The notes beneath the pieces were generated by a model that was given only the letters and a program-made list of their open reading frames with translations, was not told where the DNA came from and did no database searches. A DNA stretch of 64,000 nucleotides from Porphyromonas vaginalis (GTDB lineage Bacteria; Bacteroidota; Bacteroidia; Bacteroidales; Porphyromonadaceae), in the NCBI RefSeq assembly GCF_958301595.1, contig NZ_CATQJU010000001.1, positions 1,364,001-1,428,000 on the forward strand, read 5' to 3'. Below are positions 14,929 through 22,781 of this stretch, one piece after another. The position numbers and the translations under genes were made by a program. Each line of letters begins with the position of its first letter. Within the stretch, counting starts at the first letter, position 1.

Positions 14929-15947
14929 TAATGCAGTATATTTGCTGTGGAAACAAAAACTTAGCTATATACAAGTATGCATCTAACCCAAGCGCAAAGA
15001 TACGAAATTGCTGCTCTTCTGAAGACTAACACGCCTCAAAAAAAGATCGCAGAGGTCATAGGAGTACACCCTAGCACCATCTGTAGAGAGATTAAGAGGA
15101 ACTTGACACCCGCTGGCAACTATAGCCCTACTCAGGCTCAGATGTTTGCCAAAGAGCGACAAGACTGGAAGAACAAGGCAAGAGCTAAATTGACGAATGC
15201 TATGAAAGCTGATATTGTCCAGTGCATTGTAGAGCATAAATGGTCTCCAGAGCAAATTGCTGGAAGGCGAAAGCTGGAGGGCAAGCCGATGGTCGGTAAG
15301 ACCTCCATTTACAAGTTCCTGCATCAAGACAAGAAAGCTGGAGGCAAGCTTTACAAACACACAAGGCATGGGCTAGCTTATCGCAAGCGACGCCTGGCCG
15401 TACCAATAAAAACAGACTGGCCTAAGCGAAAGTCCATAGAGACTCGTCCTGAGTGCATTGACCAGAAGGCACGAGTAGGAGATTTTGAGATGGATACCAT
15501 TATAGGCAAAGAGCAGAAAGGAGCAATTTTAACGCTTGTAGAGCGTGTTACAGGCTTTACTATCATACGACTTCTGGAGCATGGCAAGGATGCCAAAGCT
15601 CTCGCCAGAGAGGTGAATAAAGCTCTGAGGTACTACAAGAAGATGGGACTGCTACACTCGATCACAACCGACAATGGAAGTGAGTTTGCCAAGTTTAAGA
15701 CCATAGAGAGGTCTCTCAAAACGCCCGTCTACTTTGCCCACCCCTATCAATCCTGGGATAAGCCTCATATTGAGTACCTAAACAAACTGCTACGCCAGTT
15801 TATTCCTAAGGCCTCTACTTTCGAAGACTTAACTGACGCTGACCTTAGACGCTTTCAGAACCTACTAAACAATAGACCCCGTAAAAACCTAAACTATAAG
15901 ACACCCAATGAAGTCATCAAAAACATCATTCTTGAGAAATTGCATTA
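14929..15947 (+). mobile_element. Probable IS30-family insertion sequence
   Basis: TAATGCA at 14929-14935 and its complement TGCATTA at 15941-15947 bracket the transposase, giving an element of ~1.02 kb, the usual IS30-family size. The inner bases of the two ends match only partly, and I see no clear target-site duplication, so the exact ends are uncertain. The right end overlaps the transposase stop codon. Confidence 0.5.
14937..14944 (+). promoter_or_regulatory. Putative transposase promoter (-7 box)
   Basis: TATATTTG, fitting TAnnTTTG, 32 bp before the transposase ATG and just inside the proposed left end of the IS. Confidence 0.45.
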
Positions 15948-15948
15948 G
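14977..15948 (+). CDS. IS30-family transposase
   Basis: 323 residues, full length for the family. The N-terminal helix-turn-helix region (LTQAQRYEIAALLKTN...IAEVIGVHPSTICREIKRN) is typical of IS30. The DDE catalytic domain shows Asp173 in DFEMDTIIG, Asp232 in TTDNGSEF and Glu266 in PHIEYLNKLLRQFIPK. The last motif usually reads E-N-x-N; here it is E-Y-L-N, a small deviation. No frameshift or internal stop, so it may be active. It catalyses cut-and-paste or circle-mediated movement of its own element. Neighbouring hairpins and dispersed repeats mark this as a permissive insertion region. Confidence 0.95.
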   Translation: MHLTQAQRYEIAALLKTNTPQKKIAEVIGVHPSTICREIKRNLTPAGNYSPTQAQMFAKERQDWKNKARAKLTNAMKADIVQCIVEHKWSPEQIAGRRKLEGKPMVGKTSIYKFLHQDKKAGGKLYKHTRHGLAYRKRRLAVPIKTDWPKRKSIETRPECIDQKARVGDFEMDTIIGKEQKGAILTLVERVTGFTIIRLLEHGKDAKALAREVNKALRYYKKMGLLHSITTDNGSEFAKFKTIERSLKTPVYFAHPYQSWDKPHIEYLNKLLRQFIPKASTFEDLTDADLRRFQNLLNNRPRKNLNYKTPNEVIKNIILEKLH

Positions 15949-16000
15949 CGGGTGGAATGTACGAACTGCGAGCGGCTCCGCGCGAAGTGAGCTTAGCTGG

Positions 16001-16019
16001 TATATTTGTGGTAAATTTG
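16001..16019 (+). promoter_or_regulatory. Two overlapping -7 boxes before the FHA gene
   Basis: TATATTTG (16001-16008) and TAAATTTG (16012-16019) both fit TAnnTTTG, 31-50 bp before the GTG start at 16051. Confidence 0.45.
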
Positions 16020-16050
16020 TAGGCAAGAACGAACTTTCGCACACATCTCC

Positions 16051-16590
16051 GTGAACTATATCCTCTGTCCTCACTGTACGACTAAGATCTCTGAAGAGAC
16101 GATCCTCGCCAATGCTGACTGCCGTGGTAAGGTTGCTATGCTCTGCCCGACCTGCTCCGAGAGCTTACGCTTTCGCCTTAGGGGTGCGACGCTAGAGCAT
16201 CTCAACGCGCGCTATGATGACCTCTCTCCCGAGGGGGAGCCAGTGCGGGCTTACCTCCAGTTGATCGCCAACGACTTTGCCTACGCAGCTTTGCTGCCAC
16301 TCTACGAGGGGTGCAACACGATAGGTAGCTACAACGGACGTGGCACCTCGGTCACTACACCGATACATAGTAGCGACCCCAGCTTGGGGCGCAACCATTG
16401 CCAGATCACGATAGAGCCTGATGGGCAGGCGATCATACAGGACTTGGATAGTATGACGGGTACTTTCGTCGCTGGTGTCGAGTACCTGCCAGACACCTTC
16501 CGTGAGCTGCAGTCGGGCGATGTGATCACGCTCGGCGCTACCTCGCTGATCTATGTGACACGGAGCGATTACGAAGCGACAAATCCTTAA
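16051..16590 (+). CDS. Zinc-ribbon plus FHA-domain protein
   Basis: 179 residues, GTG start. The N-terminus has two Cys pairs (CPHC at 6-9, CPTC at 32-35) making a small zinc ribbon. Residues ~75-175 resemble a forkhead-associated domain: GSYNGRGTS, then SLGRNHCQITIEPDGQAIIQDLDSMTGTFV. FHA domains bind phosphothreonine peptides. The canonical G-R and S-x-x-H residues are partly replaced (GSYNGRG, GRNHC), so binding may be altered. It is cytoplasmic with no membrane segment. It starts ~100 bp after the IS30-type transposase and lies 22 bp before the L-cysteine desulfidase gene, so the two may be co-transcribed. No partner kinase is adjacent, though two kinase-like proteins are encoded ~7-14 kb upstream. 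Confidence 0.75.
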   Translation: MNYILCPHCTTKISEETILANADCRGKVAMLCPTCSESLRFRLRGATLEHLNARYDDLSPEGEPVRAYLQLIANDFAYAALLPLYEGCNTIGSYNGRGTSVTTPIHSSDPSLGRNHCQITIEPDGQAIIQDLDSMTGTFVAGVEYLPDTFRELQSGDVITLGATSLIYVTRSDYEATNP

Positions 16591-16612
16591 CTAGCATATT
16601 CCTCCTTACATT

Positions 16613-17929
16613 ATGAAGACGACCAATAATTTGACTCCAGCTTTACGCCAGGAGATCATTTCGCTCATCCACCAAGAGGTGGTCCCCGCTACAGGCTGTA
16701 CGGAGCCAGTAGCTGTATCGCTCTGCACCGCCTACGCTAGTGCTACGCTGGGCAACTTTACACCAGATAGCGTATCGGTATTGCTGAGCCCCAACGTACT
16801 CAAGAATGCGCTCGGTGTGGGTATACCAGGCACGGGCATGATAGGACTACCCATAGCAATCGCTCTCGGCATCGTCATCGCACAGCCGGACAAGGGACTC
16901 ACACTCCTAGACAGCTTTACGCCTGAGCAACTAGCTGAGGCTAAGCGGCTGGTAGAGGCTAAGATAATCACCATCGGCACGAAGCCGGAGCCTGTCGACA
17001 AGCTCTATGCTGAGGTGACGATCCAGACGACTAGTGGCGAGCGTGCCACAGCGATCATCAGTGGCAAGCATGACCATCTGACTTACCTTGCCAAGGGTGA
17101 TCAGGTCCTAGAGGATCATCCGATAGGGCAGCAGGAGGAGCAAGATAGCGACGATGAGGAGCTCGCGCTCAACTTCTCTCTCGTCTACGACTTCGCTACG
17201 ACGGCTCCGCTGGAGGAGATAGAGTTTATCCTAGCTGATGCGGAGGTTAATGCGGAGGCTAGTCGCCTCTCGATGAAGTCTAACTACGGGCACGCCGTGG
17301 GGCGTATGGTGCAGAGTGACTTGGGTCGTAAGTATCTAGGTAATTCGGCCCTGACGCAGATCATCTCGGCGACGAGTGCTGCCTGCGATGCCCGCATGGA
17401 CGGAGCACCTGTGACCGTGATGAGTAATTCGGGCAGTGGTAACCAAGGTATCACGGCGACGATGCCAGTGCTGACCTTTGCCAAGGAGCAAAAGAAAGGG
17501 CACGAAGAGACTGTCCGTGCCCTGATGCTGAGTAATCTGATGGTGATCTATATCAAGCAGAAGCTGGGACGCCTCTCGGCACTCTGCGGCTGTGTCGTCG
17601 CCTCGACGGGCGCTGCTTGTGGCTTGACCTATCTGCTCGGTGGTAATAAGCAGCAGGTGAGCTATGCGGTGAAGAACATGGTGGGCAATATCACGGGTCT
17701 CCTCTGCGACGGTGCTAAGCCGAGCTGTAGTCTGAAGGTGTCGAGCGGTGTGAGCACGGCTATGTTCTCTGCCTTGCTGGCGATGGAGCAGAAGGTGGTC
17801 ACGGGTAGCGAGGGCATCGTGGACGATGATGTGGATCAGACGATAGACAACCTAACCAGCATAGGTCGTGTGGGTATGAATGAGACAGACCGTCTCGTGC
17901 TCAACATCATGACCTCCAAAAAGCACTAG
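16613..17929 (+). CDS. L-cysteine desulfidase / UPF0597 (YhaM, CyuA) family, iron-sulfur enzyme
   Basis: 438 residues, matching the UPF0597 family, whose characterised members degrade L-cysteine to pyruvate, ammonia and hydrogen sulfide using a [4Fe-4S] cluster. Landmarks: VPATGCTEPVAVSL near the N-terminus (Cys29), SNSGSGNQGITATMP in the middle, and the paired cysteine segments LCGCVVASTGAACG and LCDGAKPSCSLKVSSG towards the C-terminus, which include likely cluster ligands. The fold is related to the serine dehydratase alpha/beta subunits. Cytoplasmic. It fits an asaccharolytic, amino-acid-fermenting, sulfide-producing lifestyle. The right-hand inverted repeat starts 17 bp after its stop. 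Confidence 0.85.
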   Translation: MKTTNNLTPALRQEIISLIHQEVVPATGCTEPVAVSLCTAYASATLGNFTPDSVSVLLSPNVLKNALGVGIPGTGMIGLPIAIALGIVIAQPDKGLTLLDSFTPEQLAEAKRLVEAKIITIGTKPEPVDKLYAEVTIQTTSGERATAIISGKHDHLTYLAKGDQVLEDHPIGQQEEQDSDDEELALNFSLVYDFATTAPLEEIEFILADAEVNAEASRLSMKSNYGHAVGRMVQSDLGRKYLGNSALTQIISATSAACDARMDGAPVTVMSNSGSGNQGITATMPVLTFAKEQKKGHEETVRALMLSNLMVIYIKQKLGRLSALCGCVVASTGAACGLTYLLGGNKQQVSYAVKNMVGNITGLLCDGAKPSCSLKVSSGVSTAMFSALLAMEQKVVTGSEGIVDDDVDQTIDNLTSIGRVGMNETDRLVLNIMTSKKH

Positions 17930-17945
17930 TTTCGGAAGGATTGTA

Positions 17946-18188
17946 ACGAGTAACCCTTTGCTTTCTAAGTTTATATGCAAATAAAAAGCGAAGTTTTTTC
18001 TCGTTTCGGAAGTTCGGTCGACTGCTCTTCGGGTGAACCGCTCGTCGGGGTGGGGGCTTCCATCGTAGGGGCGGACCTGTGTGTCCGCCTGTCCTCACCT
18101 GAGCGTAGTCTATTCTGCGGGCGGACACGCAGGTCCGCCCCTACACGAATCACATCAACACGACAAATCCAGCCATCAAATGCTGTAA
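17946..18188 (-). repeat. ~242 bp dispersed repeat with GTAGGGGCGG hairpin, right copy
   Basis: Reverse-complement homologue of 14382-14623. The hairpin core is at 18065-18144 (80 bp, the same length as in the left copy), GTAGGGGCGG...CCGCCCCTAC. The outer sequences (ACGAGTAACCC...CTTTCTAAG on the left, CATCAAATGCTGTAA on the right) match the left copy's opposite ends. Non-coding. Confidence 0.8.
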
Positions 18189-18221
18189 TATCAGCAGCAT
18201 AATAGACAGACACACACAGAA

Positions 18222-18467
18222 GGACCTCGCAAGAGGTCCGACGAATCATAGCCGTGGGTCGGAGGGGCAAAGCCCCGAACGACCCACGGACGCTAGACGT
18301 CACCTGATTTATCGACCCCTTGTGGGTCGGACTAGACGAATCTACAGCTCCAGTCCGACCTCCCGCCAGGGGAGGTCGTCCCCCCTTTATACGCCCTGTG
18401 TCCCCCAGTCGTTCGGAGCTTTGCTCCTTCGACTGGGGGCTATGATTCGTCCGACCGCAAGCGGTCG
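18222..18467. repeat. Series of five GC-rich hairpins
   Basis: GGACCTC/GAGGTCC (18222-18239); CCGTGGGTCG/CGACCCACGG (18252-18289); GACCTCCC/GGGAGGTC (18357-18377); CCCCCAGTCG/CGACTGGGGG (18402-18439, loop containing GGAGCTTTGCTCC); CGACCG/CGGTCG (18452-18467). A relative of the fourth hairpin is at 27962-27989. No gene is visible between 17930 and 18545. The series lies between the cysteine desulfidase and tadA, which run towards each other, so it may serve as a bidirectional transcription end. Confidence 0.7.
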
Positions 18468-18545
18468 CTTCCTCCGTCACCTGCACTCGTCTTATTGGAA
18501 CGCACGTCTAGTGCCTAGTCGGATGGCGTCCGTCCCCGTTAAGGG

Positions 18546-19010
18546 TTACACGCGTCTCTTTCGTCTGAAGTAGGAGACCATCAGCTCACGGCACTCCTCC
18601 TCGCAGACGCCCCCCACGACGACACTCTTGGGGTGGGGGAGCGCGTCACTATAACGCATATAGCCGCCCTTGGGGTCGGTCGTGCCATAGACGATGCGTC
18701 CTATCTGTGTCCAGCGTAAGGCACCCATGCACATCGGGCACGGCTCGACGGTCACGTAGAGTGTGCACTGCGGTAAGTACTTGCCGCCGATGGCTGCTGT
18801 CGCCTGCGTGATGGCAAGCATCTCGGCATGAGCCGTGGGATCATTGAGCAGCTCGACTTGATTATGACTTTTTGCTAAGATGCGTGTGCCTACCGCTATG
18901 ACCGCCCCGATAGGCACTTCGTCGGCTTCGTAGGCGATGAGAGCCTGCTGGAGTGCTAGCTGCATCATTCGCTCGTCTAGGCGTGGGTCTATGGGCGGCT
19001 GCGAGATCAT
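18546..19010 (-). CDS. tadA: tRNA-specific adenosine deaminase TadA
   Basis: 154 residues, cytidine-deaminase fold. The zinc site is visible as HAEM (with the catalytic Glu) and PCPMCMGAL, the exact spacing of TadA. It deaminates the wobble adenosine of tRNA-Arg(ACG) to inosine. The substrate-recognition residues around NDPTAHAE are present. It lies 2 bp after the thioredoxin-like lipoprotein gene and is the last gene of a long minus-strand run. The C-terminus (SYFRRKRRV) is basic, as usual. Free cytosine or guanine deaminase is the alternative, but PCPMC and the length favour TadA. Confidence 0.92.
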   Translation of the reverse strand: MISQPPIDPRLDERMMQLALQQALIAYEADEVPIGAVIAVGTRILAKSHNQVELLNDPTAHAEMLAITQATAAIGGKYLPQCTLYVTVEPCPMCMGALRWTQIGRIVYGTTDPKGGYMRYSDALPHPKSVVVGGVCEEECRELMVSYFRRKRRV

Positions 19011-19012
19011 AC

Positions 19013-20131
19013 TTAGCCAAAGATCGAGTCTAGCGTGTCGAAGAGCTCGGCTCCTCTCAGCGAGCGTGCTGCTATCGTTCCGTCGGGTGCTATCAGCATG
19101 ATCTCGGGAATGCTATAGATGCCGTAAGTGATAGAAGTTTGGGCGGTTGGGTCGTAGAGTTGCGTCCATGGCAGCTGATAGTCACACAGCAACATTTCTA
19201 GATTGTACGCTTCGTCCCAGAGGAAGATACCGACCATGTTCAATCCTCGCTCATGGTATGTGTTGTAAGCTTTGATCAGGTTGGGCATCTCGTTGAGACA
19301 AGGCCTGCACCAACCAGACCAGCAATGTACGAGGGTGTAGCAGCCTGGTACCAGGTGCTCCGAGAGCTTGGTCGTATCCCCTTGGAGCGTCTCTAGAGTC
19401 AGGTCTACCATAGGCGATCCAGGAGCGGTTTCGTAGAAGTTGTCTACGGTGCGTAGGTACAGCGCTACCTCGCGATTGTTCAGTACGACAGGTCCCATAG
19501 AGCTGCGCACGAAAGGCACCATCTCGAGGAGGCTCTCATAGTTGATCGTCAGGAGCATCACAGTGGCGATGATCCCCACTGGGTCGTTGGGGTGGCGCAG
19601 GCAGTAGTCCTTAGCGAGGACGATGTAGTCATCGATAGAGGTCTTGAAGTCCTCATCGAAGGCATCATAGAGTGCACTATCAGGGGGTATGACTGCGAGC
19701 TTTAGCTTGAAGACATTGCCTAGGCTGTCGAGAGAGTCATAGAGACGGTTTAGCTCTTTGTTGAGATAGTCGCCCTCGAGTAGTTTACGCTGGGTGAAAT
19801 CAATGGTGAGCGGTTCCGTCGTGAGGATGACTGGGATAGGCTCTTCGCCAGGCAGATCAAGGTAGGCTAAGTTTTGGCTCATGCTGTCCACATAGTTGCC
19901 CTTGAGGGTAACCCTCCCTTTGTGCACATAGCTACTATCGATAGCTTTGCCATCGAGCAGTAGCTTGATCATTGGCGGGTCGGCACCCCCCTGTACATTG
20001 GTGTATACTGATATATGGTACCGCTCCTGCTGCTGGCAGCTACAGAAGAGATTCATGGCAACGAAAGAGAAGAGCAACAGCAACCTCGTGAGATGCTGCC
20101 TAGAGAGCTGTGGTGACATGTGGGTGGACAT
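19013..20131 (-). CDS. Thioredoxin-fold lipoprotein, DUF4369/TlpA-like
   Basis: 372 residues. The N-terminal hydrophobic segment ends in LFCSC, a plausible lipobox, followed by QQQER, so it is probably a periplasmic lipoprotein. The N-terminal half resembles the DUF4369 beta domain common in Bacteroidota (ISVYTNVQGGADPPMIKLLLDGKAID). The C-terminal ~135 residues are a TlpA/AhpC-like thioredoxin domain with redox motif WCRPC, then NLIKAYNTYHERGLNMVGIFLWDE and the cis-Pro region SIPEIMLIAPDG. It likely reduces or exchanges disulfides in envelope proteins. It sits 17 bp downstream of the sirtuin gene in the same operon-like run. Confidence 0.85.
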   Translation of the reverse strand: MSTHMSPQLSRQHLTRLLLLFSFVAMNLFCSCQQQERYHISVYTNVQGGADPPMIKLLLDGKAIDSSYVHKGRVTLKGNYVDSMSQNLAYLDLPGEEPIPVILTTEPLTIDFTQRKLLEGDYLNKELNRLYDSLDSLGNVFKLKLAVIPPDSALYDAFDEDFKTSIDDYIVLAKDYCLRHPNDPVGIIATVMLLTINYESLLEMVPFVRSSMGPVVLNNREVALYLRTVDNFYETAPGSPMVDLTLETLQGDTTKLSEHLVPGCYTLVHCWSGWCRPCLNEMPNLIKAYNTYHERGLNMVGIFLWDEAYNLEMLLCDYQLPWTQLYDPTAQTSITYGIYSIPEIMLIAPDGTIAARSLRGAELFDTLDSIFG

Positions 20132-20148
20132 GAGGTGAAGTGGGGTTA

Positions 20149-20868
20149 TTACGACTTGGGCATCAAGATCTCTAGTAGCTCCTGGACCCCTTGTGTGGCT
20201 ACCTTCTGGATATGTGTGACATGAGCGATGCCGTGCGTATTGACCTCTTTGGGATCAATGAGGTAAATGGGGGTGCCGTTGGGTACGTAGGCGAGGAGGC
20301 TCGCGGCGGGGTAGACGTTGAGCGAAGTGCCCACGACCACCATGATGTCTGCCTGGCTAGCCTCACGAATGGCTGGCTCGATCATCGGGACCGCCTCGCC
20401 AAACCATACGATAAAAGGTCTCAGCTGCGACCCGTCGGGAGCGAGATCGCCCACATGCAGGTCGGGGTGCTCGGGGTCTACGGGATAAGTCTTCTGGGTA
20501 TTGCGCACGGAGCAGTTTTTCATCAGCTCGCCATGAAGGTGGATCACCTTGCTGCTGCCAGCGCGTTCGTGGAGGTTGTCCACATTCTGCGTCACGACAG
20601 TTACGTCGTACTGACGCTCCAGCTCGGCTAGCCCGTAGTGTGCCGCATTGGGTTCGCAGCCCACATAGTCGCGGCGACGTGCATTGTAAAAGTCTAGCAC
20701 CAGCTTGGGGTTGCGGATGAAGCCCTCGATAGAGGCTACGTCCTGGACGGGGTAGTTCTCCCACAGTCCGTCACTATCTCTAAAGGTGGATATGCCACTC
20801 TCGGCACTGACGCCAGCGCCGGTGAGGATGACTAGCTTGCGCTTCGCTTGATTGCTTGGGTTATTCAT
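20149..20868 (-). CDS. Sirtuin-type NAD-dependent protein deacylase
   Basis: 239 residues, CobB/SIR2 family. Motifs: LTGAGVSAESGISTFRDSDG (NAD site), TQNVDNLHERAGS and the catalytic His in IHLHGEL, then PFIVWFGEAVP and VVVGTSLNVYPAASL. It removes acyl groups from lysines using NAD, in the cytoplasm. The region after HGEL (KNCSVRNTQKTYPVD...) holds only one Cys, so the usual four-cysteine zinc site is missing. The protein otherwise keeps all catalytic elements. It lies 41 bp downstream of rnhB in the same direction. Confidence 0.9.
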   Translation of the reverse strand: MNNPSNQAKRKLVILTGAGVSAESGISTFRDSDGLWENYPVQDVASIEGFIRNPKLVLDFYNARRRDYVGCEPNAAHYGLAELERQYDVTVVTQNVDNLHERAGSSKVIHLHGELMKNCSVRNTQKTYPVDPEHPDLHVGDLAPDGSQLRPFIVWFGEAVPMIEPAIREASQADIMVVVGTSLNVYPAASLLAYVPNGTPIYLIDPKEVNTHGIAHVTHIQKVATQGVQELLEILMPKS

Positions 20869-20909
20869 GATGTCTCTCTTCTTTATAGTGTATGCCTGAG
20901 GTACGAAAC

Positions 20910-21524
20910 TTATTGCTCAAGGTCAAATAGAGGCTCGGGCTGCAAGAGCTGAAAGCCCTGTCGGTGCAAGGGGCAGGAGCCGTACTGGCGTATCCCCTCA
21001 CGGTGCTGCGCTGTCGGGTAACCTTTGTTTTGCTCCCAGCCGTAGTGCGGGTATTCTTGCGCCTGCAGGGTCATATACTCGTCTCGGTGCGTCTTGGCCA
21101 GGATAGAGGCAGCGGCGATGGCTAGGTAGCGGTCGTCGCCCTTGACGATGGTGTGGTACTCGACCTCGTCGGGGCGTGGATCGTAGTAGTTACCGTCGAT
21201 GAGCAGACGTTCGGGTGTGCAGGGCAAAGCCTCGATAGCGCGTTGCATGGCGAGCATAGAGGCGTGGAGGATGTTGATCCGCTGGATCTCCTGAACGGTT
21301 GCCACGCCTACTGCCCACGCTGTGGCATGCTCCTCGATGAAGTGGCGCAGCTCTTCGCGCTGCTTTGCTGTGAGCTTCTTACTATCTCGCAGATGCGGAT
21401 GGTCTAGCGTGTCGGGCCAGACGACTGCTGCCGCATAGAGGTCGCCAGCGAGGGCTCCTCGTCCAGCCTCGTCACAGCCGCACTCGATGAGTCCGTCCGA
21501 TGCGTAGCGATGTAGTAAGGGCAT
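20910..21524 (-). CDS. rnhB: Ribonuclease HII
   Basis: 204 residues, full length. Catalytic acidic residues are visible in GCDEAGRGALAG (DE pair), LRDSKKLT, LIDGNYYDPR and AAASILAKTHRDEYM. It cleaves RNA in RNA-DNA hybrids and single ribonucleotides in DNA. The C-terminus GYPTAQHREGIRQYG is also typical of bacterial RNase HII. It is separated from the upstream sufS gene by 7 bp, so the two are very likely co-transcribed. Confidence 0.96.
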   Translation of the reverse strand: MPLLHRYASDGLIECGCDEAGRGALAGDLYAAAVVWPDTLDHPHLRDSKKLTAKQREELRHFIEEHATAWAVGVATVQEIQRINILHASMLAMQRAIEALPCTPERLLIDGNYYDPRPDEVEYHTIVKGDDRYLAIAAASILAKTHRDEYMTLQAQEYPHYGWEQNKGYPTAQHREGIRQYGSCPLHRQGFQLLQPEPLFDLEQ

Positions 21525-21531
21525 GGCACCT

Positions 21532-22758
21532 TTAGCCTAGCATGGTGAGGGCACGTCGTAGTGCTTTTGCAAAGATCTCTAGATCCTCGTGCGTGTTGTA
21601 CAGCCCGAGGGAGGCACGGATCGTAGCGTGGTGTCCCATCCCCTCGATGAGCGGGATAGCGCAGTGATGCCCCGTGCGGAGTGCTACGCCCTGCTGGTCT
21701 AGGAGCAGACCGAGGTCGTAAGCGTGCGCCTGATGGCTGATGAAGGTGACGACGGCTCCCTTGCCAGGGGCGGTGCCAAGTATCTCGAGCGACGACTCCT
21801 GACTGATGATCTGCGTGAGATGCTCTAGGAGCTCCGTCTCGTAAGCGTGGATGCGATCCAGGCCGATAGCGGAGAGGTACTCAACGGCCGTGGCAAAAGC
21901 GTGCGAACCGATGAAGTCGGGCGTACCAGCCTCAAACTTGTACGGCAACTCGTTGAAGGTGGTCTCCTCAAAAGATACATGCTCGATCATCTCGCCGCCA
22001 TACTGGTAGGGCGGTATCTGCTCGAGGAGCTTACGACGTCCCCATACGATGCCGATGCCTGTGGGACCGTACACCTTGTGCGAGGAGCAGACGTAAGCAT
22101 CGATGCCCAGCTCCTGCACATTGACCGACATGTGGGGCGCAGACTGCGCTCCGTCGACGATGATGATAGCACCCTTGTCGTGAGCCAAACGGGCTAGCTG
22201 TGCGACGGGATTGACCGTGCCGAGGACGTTGCTCACATGCGCCACGGAGACGATCTTGGTGCGGTCGGTGAGTAGTGCCTCAAAGGCGGGTAGGTCTAGC
22301 GAGCCGTCTGCTAGAAGCGGAGCAACACGTAGATGCGCTCCCTTGCGGAGGCAGAGCTGTTGCCATGGTACGAGGTTAGCGTGGTGCTCCATGGCAGTGA
22401 TCAGCACTTCGTCGTCGGGGTCGATGAGCGTTTCGCCAGCCGTAGAGGCTAGCAGGTTGAGCCCCTCGGTGGTGCCGCGTGTGAAGATTACTTCGTTAGG
22501 GTCGGAGGCTCCGATGAAGTGCGCCAGCGTGGCGCGCGCCGCTTCGTGGCGGTCGGTCGCCTCACGGCTGAGCTGGTAGACGCCTCGGTGGACGTTGGCA
22601 TTGTATCGTGTGTAGCCCTCGGTGATGGCGTCGATGACCACTTGGGGCTTTTGTGTAGTGGCACCGCTGTCTAGGTAGACCCAGCCAGGCTGCGCGGAGG
22701 CGTAGTGCTGTATGAGTGGGAAATCTAGACGATATGAGGAGAGGTCTGTAGAAGACAT
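21532..22758 (-). CDS. sufS: SufS-type cysteine desulfurase
   Basis: 408 residues, class V aminotransferase fold, PLP enzyme that moves sulfur from L-cysteine to a SufE/SufU partner for Fe-S cluster assembly. Visible: the N-terminal YLDSGATTQKPQVVID, the PLP-Lys motif SSHKVYGPTGIGIVWGR, and the active-site Cys in RTGHHCAIPLIE, a group II (SufS/CsdA) signature. No other suf genes are next to it, which is unusual because sufS is often clustered with sufBCD. It sits between menA (23 bp upstream) and rnhB. Confidence 0.93.
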   Translation of the reverse strand: MSSTDLSSYRLDFPLIQHYASAQPGWVYLDSGATTQKPQVVIDAITEGYTRYNANVHRGVYQLSREATDRHEAARATLAHFIGASDPNEVIFTRGTTEGLNLLASTAGETLIDPDDEVLITAMEHHANLVPWQQLCLRKGAHLRVAPLLADGSLDLPAFEALLTDRTKIVSVAHVSNVLGTVNPVAQLARLAHDKGAIIIVDGAQSAPHMSVNVQELGIDAYVCSSHKVYGPTGIGIVWGRRKLLEQIPPYQYGGEMIEHVSFEETTFNELPYKFEAGTPDFIGSHAFATAVEYLSAIGLDRIHAYETELLEHLTQIISQESSLEILGTAPGKGAVVTFISHQAHAYDLGLLLDQQGVALRTGHHCAIPLIEGMGHHATIRASLGLYNTHEDLEIFAKALRRALTMLG

Positions 22759-22781
22759 AAGGATAAAGGGGAAATGTTCGA

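Noticed and set aside
14191-18486. Frames of 108-171 codons in the GTAGGGGCGG repeats (about 14191-14653 and 17907-18573).
   Set aside because: They are generated by the palindromic repeat, appear on both strands in mirror form, and show no family similarity.
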